Positions 34,182-47,000 of a DNA stretch of 64,000 nucleotides are shown in pieces; position 1 is the stretch's first letter; every line of letters begins with the position of its first letter. The stretch is from Holacanthus passer (lineage: Eukaryota; Chordata; Actinopteri; Pomacanthidae), in assembly GCA_025331565.1 (NCBI GenBank), contig JAFREQ010000042.1:4122501-4186500 (forward strand), in the 5' to 3' direction. The notes under the pieces are model-generated. The model did no database searches and was not told the origin of the DNA. It was given only the letters and a program-made list of their open reading frames with translations. Position numbers and translations under genes: made by a program.

Positions 34182-37051
34182 CGTCTCAGTGGCTCGATGC
34201 TTATTGGATTGCGTGCTCATTCCCACAGCTGCATCGGGTCAAATGACTGGGATGTGTGTAGCTCACGGCCGCTAAGTGGTCTATCGATCAGTCAGCTGAG
34301 CCTGCGGCCTGATGGGATGCGCTGCAGCCGACAGAGTCTGGAGATGGAGGCTGGAACAACAGACATTCCTGCACAGACTAGAGCCGCTGCCTCGGCCGGC
34401 AGAGAGAGGAGTTCACTACCGAGCAGAGAAATACAGTGTTCAGTATAATTTAATTCTGTTCCTCTCTCAGTTTATACATGTGAAGTTTACTGCCGTCAGA
34501 TATCTTCAAGATGTTTATTTTAATCTTGACCAACACTTTTATGTTTCACACAAGGTTCTGAGAGAGTTTTAGGGTTTTAATGTTTAAAAGAGGAAATTGA
34601 ACAAAGGATGAAAAGTCGCAGATCTGAATCAACACTCATTTCTATCCTTCCCACAGCATGATTCCAGCTACCTAAATGGATATTAAAATGTTCAGTGACT
34701 CCATGTCTCCATGTTTGTGTGAAGATAAGTGAACTTCAGTATAACTGTCCCAATACTTTTGGCAAAATGCATCAACCAGTAAATCTCGATTGAAGATTGA
34801 GACTGAAAAATGTGAGTAATCTCTCTTATCATCACATTATGAGTTTATAATACAGTTGTGAGACTTTATATTCTTGTTATATTATGTTCTAGATGCGATT
34901 ACCTGAATGGCTATATGACATCTGGGCCACATTCAAAAGAAATTATATAACCAACACATAAAACACTGATAGCAGCCGCAGGCCTCAAGCCAAACTGAGA
35001 CAACGATCAAATCTTTGCTGGCACAAAGTGATTTATTAAAATACAGTTAACAGAAAACCGTCAGAGATTTGTGTTGATCTTCATCACAACACCTAAACGT
35101 TACCAGTTGAATTCGCGCAGACGTGTTTGATAGCAGCTCGAGTCAGATTTTCTGAATGTACAAAAGCCAAATATCACTTTCTCTCTTTGTGTTTCAGTTG
35201 TGTCATTTCACTCAGTGTTCATTTCCAGCCCTGCAACCAGCATCGATATTCAGCTACAGATCAGGATGCAGTAAACACACACACAAACACACACACATTC
35301 TGCCATACATGCAAATACAAATTAACACACCACATGTGCATCTGATTCGTACCCCCTGGATGCCAGTCACAGTGTGTTCCAGTGACCCAGTGCCCAAGAT
35401 TAAGGCCTGGCAAAGCCCGATTTAGCCTCCCAGCAAACCAAATCCCAGCTTTTAAGAGCCTGTGAGGAGCAGCCTCCTGGAGGGTAAAGCCACCGCAGCA
35501 CAGCGCCAGCCAACCTTCACACAAACACCAACATAAAACTTGTGAGGCCTTCAAACACCTCATCACTCAGGCTGACACGCTGCTGCGGGGAGGCCGAGTA
35601 TTTCGAGGTGAAATGCAATATCAGTCCCACCTCCAAGAATAATCTTATTAACACTGTGATTCATGCGGCCATTCATTTAGGCCCGAATGCCTTCTGCTGC
35701 GGCGATCTGCATAATGAACTGTGCCAAAACTATTATTCACTTTAAATTAGAGTGGTGGTGTTTGCAAAAGCAGAGCAGAAAATTAAATGTTGAACTTTGC
35801 ATATGCAGATTTTCAGGCAGTTTTATAATACATTGCAAGATAAATAAGCAACTGAAATCATGTAAGCAGAAACAGTTTTTATCCAAAAACTCCTCAATCC
35901 TAACGAGGTGAACTAAACACACCTCCATCATTCCAAAGTAAGTTTAATAATGTCAGAGACAAGAAGCTGACAGAAGTCTTTTACTCAGATTTAAAGGTGG
36001 CCTGATGAATTTTACTGCAACAAGCAAAAGTTCAGTTTAAGTTCAGTGTTACTCACCAAACAGGGAATCAACACATGTGCTTGGCCCGTTATTTCCACCT
36101 GTTGATCAGTGCAACAGTGCGACACCAGGATGTTGTCCTCATAGAAAAACAGCTCTATAGTACTAGAGGTCAAAACCTCCACAGGAAACCTTTAATCATT
36201 GGTTTTGACTTTGCTTCCTTCTTGTTTGTTACAGTAAATGTATAAAATTCAAATCAATTTTTGGTAAATCAACCATTTTCTTCTTGGATATTTTCCTTTT
36301 CTTCTGATCTCATCTCAATATGTACAAAAGTCTTTAAGTGGTGACCATTTCCTTTGCCACAAACATTCAGTGAAGGTCACAAAAGACAGAAGTGACCATA
36401 AAGCACTGTTTCGACACCAAATAAGAAAAATGTCTTGATGGTTTTTTTATGTTCTACGGGCGATTTTCAAAACCTCCAGAGACAAAAAAAACATGTTCGG
36501 TCTGTTATCCTACATATTGGTCATGTTTGAATTCAATTAGACACCAAAGAGGTCAAACTATTCAGAAAATGTAATAACAGGAATCCAAATAGACTAAAAT
36601 GGGAGTTGAAAGTCTTGCATTTAACCAGAGGTTCCCAAAGTAATGCATCTTTTTTTTTGGTTTCATAAACATGTCATCAGTTCAAAATCATGTTTACCAG
36701 GTAGCTTCAGTGGGAAAGCCATAAAGTGTCAAGCTGATAAAACAATGTCAAGTATGTTTTTCAGCTGTTTAAGACAACATGCAACTAAACATTACAGTTA
36801 AGTAGTTGAACTTTTCCTCTGACACAGTCGGCAATAAGTTCAGTGAAGAATCTACGGCTGCTTTAAATCTTCAGACATCAATGAGAGATCTTTTTACACA
36901 GACGATGTTTAGTGACACAAAGAGGTTGTAAAAGACACAGAAATGCACAAACGTTTGAATTATGGTGCAATAAAGCTGTTGAAGTTGGTACATGAGGCCG
37001 TTACACTGATGAGAATGACGATGAGAAACAAGACTGTTGTGTTTAAATGAA

Positions 37052-37057
37052 TTTATT
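37052..37057 (-). terminator. Candidate muc13 polyadenylation signal (AATAAA)
   Basis: Minus-strand AATAAA about 775 nt after the muc13 stop, followed by a TCATTTAAAC...TTGTTTCTC stretch. It is the nearest canonical hexamer that I noticed downstream. The implied 3' UTR would include the (CA)n at 37065-37102. Confidence 0.35.
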
Positions 37058-37063
37058 TCCATT

Positions 37064-37064
<1 letters not shown>

Positions 37065-37102
<38 letters not shown>
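37065..37102. repeat. (CA)n microsatellite near muc13 3' end
   Basis: Uninterrupted CA tract about 730 nt past the muc13 stop. Confidence 0.95.
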
Positions 37103-37103
<1 letters not shown>

Positions 37104-37829
37104 TCTCTGCCAAAAGATCTTCAATTATTTACAAAACCTTTACACACTTATAAAATAGTGCACTGTCTCACACACACATGGATAAATATATATTAGATTT
37201 GTCAAAAGAAATGTATACAAGTGATAATTGGCACATCACAGGCTTTTATCACCTCTGCATGTTTCCTATTCGTCAAACAGACCATTAAAACAGGCACATT
37301 TTGCAAGTTCAGCTCCAACAAACAGAAAGTCCTCAACTACAATATAAATCCCTTTAAAATACCCTGAACCAGGGATCCAGCCCCTTTAGTCGTAGAAGAT
37401 TTTTAAATAATCAAACCCATAAGAAAAATACGTAGTAGCCCCTGAAAGCACACATTCAATTCACCTTTGATTTGAGAGGAAAACTGGAGGTAAACTTAAC
37501 ACACACTTTAGTGCAATTAGCAGGAAGCTTCATTTTAAAAGATTACAGCATGATTTCTTTAACACATGAAAAAAGTCAAATGTACCTTAAAAAAAAAAAA
37601 AAAAGCAGTAGGAGAATTAATCTGTGCAATGGCGACATCTACTGGCTGCAGACAACCTCATTTTTAACAAATTGTTCAAATGTGCTCGTATGAATGAATC
37701 TCTTTGGTGGCTGTTAATCCAAGCAAGTTCAAACATGATTAAATAACCTGGTCAGGAAAAAGTGTCCTGAAGACCAGGAGTGTGTCCTCATTCCTGCATG
37801 GACTTCATCCCCACTCGGCCTCGTGCTGC

Positions 37830-38037
37830 TCAGTTTCTCGTCTCGTCTCCTGCTAAATAGTAGGGGTTGTCGTGGCCTTGAACCAGATACGAGTAACGGG
37901 ATGGATTTTTACCTTTGAAGGTCCTCATGACATCTGGGTTGAGATCGTATGATCCCGACTGAAATGTCAGTGGAAGCAGTGTTAGAGTCTCTCACATGCG
38001 TGGACTTCGCACACTCACACAAAAACACCCACAGAAG

Positions 38038-38073
<36 letters not shown>

Positions 38074-41000
38074 CACAAGTAACCACAGTCACCAATGTGC
38101 ACTGAAAACTAATCATTGCTACTCCCCAACTAGCATCATCTGAGCTCCTTTGAACTGTCACTCACTAGATTCAGCAAGAACATGAAAGAAATCTCTCATG
38201 AAGCTTCCCATCACCCAAAAACCTGCCACCGAGATTCTCGCTGTGGCCTGTCAAACTAAACAATCAGCAGGGGGCATCAAGGGAAATCAAAATCTAAAAG
38301 CAAAGCGGTGCCTTACCTTTTTCCATCCTTTCTGCTTCGGGTGAAAGCCCTAAAGCAACACACTGGGAGTCAGGCCAAGCAGGGAGCACGGGAGGGAGCT
38401 ACGTGCTAGTGCTATATATACATTCTGGATGATTGGGTTAAAACATACTGATGTGTATTGGATTGAAAACATATCATTAAAACATGTGCGTCTGACACGA
38501 GACAGTCGTGAGGCCAGTGAGCGTGGATTTGTTCATTTGCAGGTCAAATAACATCCAAGTGTCTGAGGTTAAACGTGAGCTTCATTTAGCTTCAACCTAA
38601 TTCAGCCACATTTTAACTTCGACCCAGATGTATTTGACACCTGGCTGATTGGGTTTAATGTTAATCAGGAATTTGGATGCAAAACATTGAGGTGACATTC
38701 AACAAACTTCAGGCTGATTGCGGATTAGTGGTGAGTAGTTCAGACGACCGAGGCGACGGAGGCTGTGTTGTGATAACTCACCAGGCCGTTGGTTTGCTGC
38801 TTCCCGTCCACCGGGACTCGAGCTGGGTTCCCTTCCGTCATCTCCATGGAAGGAGCTCCGTCCCAGATAGTGTTGGCTCGGGGGATACGGGTGACGCCGG
38901 TGGGCCAGGTCTGGTTTACTTCGCCTGAGGAGTACGGACTGCTGCTGTGCTCCGCCTGCTTGCTCCTTGAGTGTCTCCTCCTGATGCACGGACGACAGGG
39001 ACGACATTTTTGTTCTCAAATCCAACAGTGAATCAATCTTACAAACAACTATTACAGAGCTGCATTGATCTTAAATGAAACCGAGTGAATAAACAATAGA
39101 GCTGCAGTTCATTGTATTTATTTCTAGTCAATCCATCCTACATCGTCCTGCTGCCATGAATAAACTTACACCAAATGTGTGTTAATCCGCAGCTGAAAAT
39201 AGTTCCAACATGCCTTATTGACTCCTGTTTAAATAACATTTGCTAATAACTACAGCTGCCCAGCTTTTTTTAGTAATTAAAAAAAAAAAAACTATATATA
39301 TCAGTGATCCTTTTTGAAAGATTTAGTCAATAGGAACTAATTTGTACGTAGGGATGTTGGAAAAATATGACATCCTCAGTCTTATCCTTTAACCTCCCTA
39401 AATATTAATGTGGTGGTTTGCAGGTGAAAAGACGTTAACACGAGTTTGAAAAGTGAGATTTTTAGATCTAGGCTGCGTAAAACAACATTTAAGTGATTAA
39501 ATTTTATTCTGTGAATTTTCCCACTGTGGGATGAATAAAGGTTTATCTTATCTTATCTTTTAATGTGAAACAGGATTGAATTACACATTAATATAGAGAT
39601 GATAAAATTATTTACTTCAAAACTTCCCTTTTCAACTAAATTCTGATTTTATTTTTATGTCTTTTGACCTGTAAACAACCACAGCCATATTTACAGGGAT
39701 ATCGTGGGTCAAATATAAACATGTGTTTCTATCCGGACATCTACTGCCTGAGTAAAAGTAAGTCAGTATTAACGTTGGTTAAGTTCTCACCCGGAGCGAT
39801 ATATGAGCACAGCCAGGACAATGATGAGAAGACCTCCCAGGACGCAGGAGGTGACGACCACCGCCAGCAGAGCCGCTGCAAACACACACACACACACACA
39901 CACACATAAATTTATAGGTGAGCACATACCTGTTAGTACTACAGCATCATTTCAGGTTTTGAAATATTGTTACTCACAATCATTGCAGTTGAAGCCAGAG
40001 TAACCAAATGAACATCTGAAAGACAAGACAAAACATTTAAACACTGATATTTGGATTTTAGGACCGTCCTGTAGAATATTAATGGAGTTTAACACTGAAC
40101 CCACACGGGGGAGCCAAGCTCACACTCAGTAACACAAAGACACCTCGACAAGCAAAACTTACCCTTTTAACAAAATAGAAAATGTGTGTACTCACGGTTC
40201 GCACTGGTTTTTCACCGCCTTCTGCCCGCTCGGACACGCTACAAAGAGAAACACAAAAATTTAACACACACAATCTTTCGCACAAAGAGCCTGAACATAA
40301 CAAGCCGCAGTGGATGGAGACGCACAGTACGCCTGGCTGCACATGCATTGAAAGCACAATGAGAGCCTCTTCATATGGATGCTGCATGATGACCTTTACA
40401 AACAAGCACATAATTGTATTTTTTTTTTTTTTCCTGGGAAAGAAACTGTACGCAGCATTTGTATGAAAGTCTTTATTAGCTCTTCCTATAGCCGATCTCC
40501 TTGGTCACAGAGAGAAGAAGCTGTGATTCTTCCACGAGTTCCCAGGGAAACAACCCCGTTAAAAAGAAATAAGTTGGAGAGATAAATGAAGCGAGGGCCA
40601 AGGGTCGGCACGGAGAAAAGGCTGCAGCTCTTGACCTTGTCTCGGCGTCTCGCTCCCCGTTGTTTCTCCCCCTCGTTCTCACACGCAAATATTTCACTGA
40701 GGATAAGAAGGTTTTGTTGCAGCTCTCTTAACTGAGGATCAGCTGGGAAAACTTAACTGTGGGTCAGCAGCTCTTATGCACGAGGCTTTAACGACATAAC
40801 TGCTAGAGCAACATCTGATCTGCCTCTGGAGATGAAATAACAGGTTTTACCTCTGCAGACGGTGTTGGAGTACAAGATGGGGATGTAGCCCGGTTTGCAG
40901 GAACAAACAGCCCGGCCAAATGCATTTTTGCATGATGTAGTGAGGTCATCGCAAGGTAATGGCTCCTGCTCACACAGGTTTGTATCTAAGACAGAGAGGA

Positions 41001-44000
41001 TATAAAACATGTGAGTGTGAGGAAAACACACAGGTCAGGTTCTGCAAAATGAAAGATGAGGAGTCCTGACCTTTAAACGTAGCACCAGCCAAAATTCCAT
41101 CTGGGCCTGCGTTGGTTATGGAATCATGAATGGACTGATTGACTGACTGAGCAGTGGTGTTGGTGTTTTCAAAGATGTTATTCACAGTTGCTATCACACT
41201 TCCTTGTCTAGAAAATTAAAGACAAAAAGAAAATCAATGTTTTGTGACACGTGGGCAGAATTTCTCTCTGCAGGACGAGAAAGAGAAGATACTCACTCAA
41301 GTTTCACCACTTCAGACCATTTATACCCCGGCTCATTTCTGAGGGCGACTGCGAGCTATGAAAGAGAGTAATCATGTGTGTTGAATGACAAAGAGAGGAT
41401 TTATTTGAACAATGCTTCACGGGAGCGTCACAACTTACTGCTGCTGAGATCTTTGCCGCCGTTTCCTTGAATACTTTTGAGAGTCTGTCACTCATGGCTG
41501 AAGTGAAAATCAAGGAGACGAGACGAAGCCGGCCTGGGAACACTTGGGCTGAGCGAAGAGGATGAGAGGACAATATAAGGCCTGTAATGATGTCATTTTT
41601 TCTTCTGACCTGAGATGAAACGCTGTTATGTTCTTACCGGGGACACAGCGGTCGTTCTGCAGGAAGCTCCCAGAGATACACTGACAAGTCCCATTAAGAC
41701 AGACGCTCATAGATGGACACAGGGCAGCAGGACACGCTGACGAGAGATGGAAGAAGAAAACAATCAGATTTGCTTTTCTCATATGAACTAAATTTGTTGC
41801 ACCTGTGATGACGGATCTTTTTGTCCACCTGAGGGCAGCAACAAGGAGAGAACCTTTCAAGTTCATATAGCGAACAGTTGCTTATTTACACATCCAGCAT
41901 GTGGAGCATCATTATCAGAGTTGTGTTTCTGGTCACCTGATGAACATCAATCTAATATTCACTCTCTTTTAGCTTGGTTTTGGTCTCCACTAGCTCCTGA
42001 GGGAAACATCTGGCTCTTTAGCTGCTAAATGCTCCACTATCTTCACTACCTAGTTGCTAATAACTATGACTATCTATTTGCTTCTGAGCATGGTCGTGCA
42101 CAGAGAGTTTATCAGAGCTTTTCCCTTGAAAACAGCTTCCTGCTGCGGCTGAAAACAAAACTGAAAGGAGAGAGAGAACAGTTATTTGGAGAAATGTGGG
42201 TCCCACCAAGATGTGCAGCAGTTCTTTTCATCCATCAGTTTCCATTTTTCTGATTGAGTTGATGGATGAAATCATCTCCTGCAGTGTTTGGACCATTAGC
42301 CACACAAAATGACATCAATCAAAAAAGGTACGAACCTATGACTGGGACAGTGGCACCGGTGCTGATGGTGGTGGTGGGTGTGGCTGTTGTATTGCCACTG
42401 GGTGGTTTGGCTGAAGGAGTCAAAGTGATTGGAGTACTTGTAGGTGTGCTGTTGTTGCTGGGTGTGGTTGGAGTGCTCGTAGGTGTGCTGTTGTTGGTGG
42501 GTGTGGTTGGAGTGCTTGTAGATGTGCTGTGCTGTTGTTGGGTGGGTAGGTGTGCTGTTGTTGGTGGGTGTGGTTGGAGTGCTTGTAGATGTGCTGTTGT
42601 CCGGTGTGGTTGGAGTGCTTGTAGGTGTGCTGTTGTTGGTGGGTGTGGTTGGAGTGCTTGTAGATGTGCTGTTGTCCGGTGTGGTTGGAGTGCTCGTAGG
42701 TGTGCTGTTGTTGGTGGGTGTGGTTGGAGTGCTCGTAGGTGTGCTGTTGTTGGTGGGTGCGGTTGGTGTAATTGTAGATGTGCTGTTGTCCGGTGTGGTT
42801 GGAGTGCTTGTAGGTGTGCTGTTGTTGGTGGGTGTGGTTGGAGTGCTTGTAGATGTGCTGTTGTCCGGTGTGGTTGGAGTGCTCGTAGGTGTGCTGTTGT
42901 TGGTGGGTGTGGTTGGAGTGCTCATAGGTGTGCTGTTGTTGGTGGGTGTGGTTGGAGTGCTTGTAGGTGTGCTGTTGTTGGTGGGTGTGGTTGGAGTGCT
43001 CGTAGGTGTGCTGTTGTTGGTGGGTGTGGTTGGTGTAATTGTAGATGTGCTGTTGTCCGGTGTGATTGGAGTACTCGTAGATGTGCTGTTGTCCGGTGTG
43101 ATTGGAGTACTCGTAGATGTGCTGTTGTCCGGTGTGGTTGGAGTGCTCATAGGTGTGCTGTTGTTGGTGGGTGTGGTTGGTGTAATTGTAGATGTGCTGT
43201 TGTTGGTGGGTGTGGTTGGAGTACTCGTAGTTGTGCTGTTGTCCGGTGTGGTTGGAGTGCTCATAGGTGTGCTGTTGTTGGTGGGTGTGGTTGGTGTAAT
43301 TGTAGATGTGCTGTTGTCCGGTGTGGTTGGAGTACTCGTAGTTGTGCTGTTGTCCGGTGTGATTGGAGTACTCGTAGATGTGCTGTTGTCCGGTGTGGTT
43401 GGAGTGCTCATAGGTGTGCTGTTGTTGGTGGGTGTGGTTGGTGTAATTGTAGATGTGCTGTTGTCCGGTGTGGTTGGAGTACTCGTAGATGTGCTGTTGT
43501 CCGGTGTGATTGGAGTGCTCGTAGATGTGCTGTTGTCCGGTGTGATTGGAGTGCTCGTAGTTGTGCTGTTGTCCGGTGTGGTTGGAGTGCTCGTAGTTGT
43601 GCTGTTGTCCGGTGTGATTGGAGTGCTCGTAGTTGTGCTGTTGTCCGGTGTGATTGGAGTACTCGTAGATGTGCTGTTGTCTGGTGTGGTTGGAGTAATT
43701 GTAGATGTGCTGTTGTCCGGTGTGGTTGGAGTGCTCGTAGGTGTGCTGTTGTTGGTGGGTGTGGTTGGTGTAATTGTAGATGTGCTGTTGTCCGATGTGG
43801 TTGGAGTACTCGTAGATGTGCTGTTGTCTGGTGTGGTTGGAGTACTTGTAGATGTGCTGTTGTCTGGTGTGGTTGGTGTAATTGTAGATGTGCTGTTGTC
43901 TGGTGTGGTTGGTGTAATTGTAGATGTGCTGTTGTCCAGTGTGGTTGGAGTGCTCGTAGGTGTGCTGTTGTTGGTGGGTGTGGTTGGTGTAATTGTGGAT

Positions 44001-47000
44001 GTGCTGTTGTCCGATGTGGTTGGAGTACTCGTAGATGTGCTGTTGTCCGGTGTGATTGGAGTACTTGTAGATGTGCTGTTGTCCGGTGTGGTTGGAGTGC
44101 TCGTAGGTGTGCTGTTGTTGGTGGGTGTGGTTGGTGTAATTGTAGATGTGCTGTTGTCCGATGTGGTTGGAGTACTCGTAGATGTGCTGTTGTCTGGTGT
44201 GGTTGGAGTGCTCGTAGATGTGCTGTTGTCCGGTGTGGTTGGAGTACTCGTAGATGTGCTGTTGTCCGGTGTGGTTGGTGTAATTGTAGATGTGCTGTTG
44301 TCCGGTGTGGTTGGAGTACTCGTAGATGTGCTGTTGTCCGGTGTGGTTGGAGTACTCGTAGATGTGCTGTTGTCCGGTGTGGTTGGTGTAATTGTAGATG
44401 TGCTGTTGTCCGGTGTGGTTGGAGTGCTCGTAGATGTGCTGTTGTTGGTGGGTGTGGTTGGAGTGCTCGTAGATGTGCTGTTGTCCAGTGTGGTTGGAGT
44501 ACTCGTAGATGTGCTGTTGTCCGGTGTGGTTGGAGTAATTGTAGATGTGCTGTTGTCCGGTGTGGTTGGAGTACTCATCGCCGTGCTCTGTCCTACAAAC
44601 AAAAGAAAGAAAAAAAATCATCACCTTCCTGCTCCTCGACACATCTCACTAAAATGTTCAGATAAATGTGATGAGCGCAACAGACAGCTGCACCAATTTT
44701 CACTGAGCATCTCATTATTCTACAGACAAAAATATATATAACTGTGGGGAAATTTGCAAAAAAAAAAAAAAGACTTTAAATCTGCATTAATACACTTTTT
44801 GGCCACATGAGGGCAGCATAAGATATAAACACAATATGGACGCTAGGCTGACGACCATAAAACCAAAACAATCGGCTAAAAGATGCTAAAATACTCCATT
44901 GACCGAGTCGGATGATAATTCTCAGTGGGTTCATCACAAGTCGTCAATTGATCCATTGTTAATGTAGAAATATTGATTAGAGCAGCTTTAAGTTGTGTAA
45001 TGTGTAAAAACCACATCACAGCTCAGCAGCGTAATTACGCAGAGACCATAAATCGTTAATGAACAAATGTTACGTTAATGCACACAAGCCATCGATATTT
45101 ACTCTGTGGTCATCATCTGTTTTAAAGTTTAAATTATTAACAAAAAGAAACAGATGTCAAAATAAAATGTCGACCACAATGACGGGAAATAATTACACAA
45201 AAGGCTTTAATTTTCAAGATTAGATTCATTTTATATTTAATTCACCTTTATTATACCCAATCATGATAGTGTGTGCAAACTTTGCATTGGTCATTAAACT
45301 TGATTTCTGTTTGGTGTGATTCCAAATAAAATAAAAAAATCACAGGAGTTTAAACTGCAGTCGCAGAGTTCAACAAGGTCGTGCCTTGATTAAACATTTA
45401 ACTGCGTCAAAAACGGACAAAAGCCGTGACTCAGGAGATAAGAAATCCCGTAAGTGACGGCTGTTTACAACACAGAGACGGGTCGGTCGCAGCCGCTGCC
45501 AACTTCATTTGACCGTCTTGAAGAAAGAGCTGCCTCCTGTTTGTCCTGTTTTTTGCGTGCTGCTGTGACGCCTGGGGGGGGGGGGCGTCTTTGATAATGG
45601 CTTCTCCTGTTTACCTCAGCTCCTCATCTGTATGCGTCCAACGATTACATTCGAAGCCGCTTTTTTCAGCAGCCAAAGAGCAAACGCACCGGTGAGAGCC
45701 AGATGGGTGGACGCCTTACGCAAACAGTTTTCTCCAGTAAGTCTCACAAGCACAAGGAAGTGGTGGGAAAACCAGGACTAATGTCAGATCCTGAGGGCGA
45801 TTCGATTATTTTCTCTGTGTACAAGCACCGTGTGACCTAATGTCTTTATCGCTTGGTAACCGAGACTCATTTAGAGATGAAAAAGTGCAGGCTCCACGCC
45901 CTCAGGCTGAACTCTTTTATGGACACGATGTGCTCGATGTGCACACACACCCAAGCCCACCTTAAAAATTATTACAGATTTCGGGAGTGGAAGAAGACGT
46001 TAAGCAATCGATGGTGATGGATGACCAAAGGTGGGAAAGATGCATATGGACTCATGTGGCGTTTTTATTGGTCGTAAAGAAAAGGAGTGGCAGCGTTGTG
46101 TGAATCACTGCTGTAAAACACACATGTATAATTTGTGACTGGCTCCAGATTAAGATTTAAGAGCGATGGACTAATCTCACTGACGACCAGAGATCAAGAT
46201 GAATCCAAAACCTCTTAAATCAGATCCTTGGACTCCGTCTTCATTAGCCTGTCTGTGTTACATTTTAGCATCCATTGCAAGGACTCATGGGAGTCAAAGG
46301 TTAAGTGTTTCATTCCTGCAAAACTTTGTCTGCTTGTATCAAAAATCAAGACATTTTTTAGATGCTTTACAGAAACTGTGCAGCCAGTTTTAAGTTCAAG
46401 CTCCGTCCTGTGTATTCGTCAGGTGTGTGTGTGACTTGCTCCACGACATCAGCCGGTGACGTAGATCTGTGTGTGATGAAAGTCGCAGGAATACACACAC
46501 ATTAGAGCAACATGGACTCTGATGCTTTGTGTCATAAACGCAGTCAAAGAGCCTCAAATCTGCTGCGTACGTGTGAAGAAACCGCTTTTCTTATAAGCAC
46601 CTTTTTTTTCCACAGAATTATCAAAAGTGGGCCGGTGTCTGTCTGTATCTCGACTGATGACGCACAAGAACTAATCTAAAAAACTCAGAATAATCAGGGT
46701 GGATGCGGGTCAGTGTTTACAAGAGGTCATCGGAAAGAAAGACTTTTTCAACCTCGGCTGTACTTTGTGTTTTAGTGCTAATTAGTTGATCGTGTTTGCC
46801 GATGTAAGATGTTGAACTACTGCCATGAAATTTGGTGCAGATGCTGATGTTGCCCATTTTAAATAGCTATTACATCTCAGGTCAGTCAAATCTGCAGGAG
46901 GCAGTTTGAACACACACGTTACAAAAAAAATCTGCCTCTCTCTTAAATTCGGATGTTGATCAGCGTCACTAACTTATACCACATTTAAAAGTTCATGGTT

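Larger units (their letters stand above)
28450..37040. other. Intergenic stretch between mpp3 5' side and muc13 3' end
   Basis: Contains the two candidate exons at 30706-30796 and 34094-34181. Other contents are a long (CA)n at 29759-29817, a (CA)n at 35275-35300 and a partial AT-rich repeat at about 33735-33810. At about 34740-34760 the phrase 'aactgtcccaatacttttggc' resembles the terminus of a degraded DNA transposon. No further gene is supported. Confidence 0.45.
37830..39875 (-). other. muc13: muc13 membrane helix and cytoplasmic tail (four exons)
   Basis: Exon 39875-39791 encodes a hydrophobic helix (LLAVVVTSCVLGGLLIIVLA) ending in IYR and a basic stop-transfer run (RRHSRSK) in the next exon. 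The tail spans 38980-38782, 38349-38317 and 37958-37830. It is rich in Ser and Tyr (SSSPYSSG, SRYSYLV, DNPYYLAG), giving possible phosphotyrosine sites, and ends ETRN-stop at 37830-37832. The intron after 39875 holds a (CA)n at 39882-39905, right at the acceptor. Confidence 0.78.

Noticed and set aside
42424..44581. CRISPR-like array
   Set aside because: The units are contiguous variants without unique spacers, and the context is a vertebrate mucin exon.
42266..44741. Plus-strand open frames of 799 and 739 codons (Cys/Trp-rich CRCAVVRCGWS and LLSGVVGVLVDV repeats)
   Set aside because: They are antisense shadows of the 36/39-bp coding repeat; a stop-free unit repeats to make any frame long. 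The minus-strand Ser/Thr/Pro frame has splice sites and fits the neighbouring exons.
45560..45600. G13 run flanked by GACGCC/GGCGTC as a possible regulatory palindrome
   Set aside because: Homopolymer run in an intron; the short flanking palindrome is within chance.
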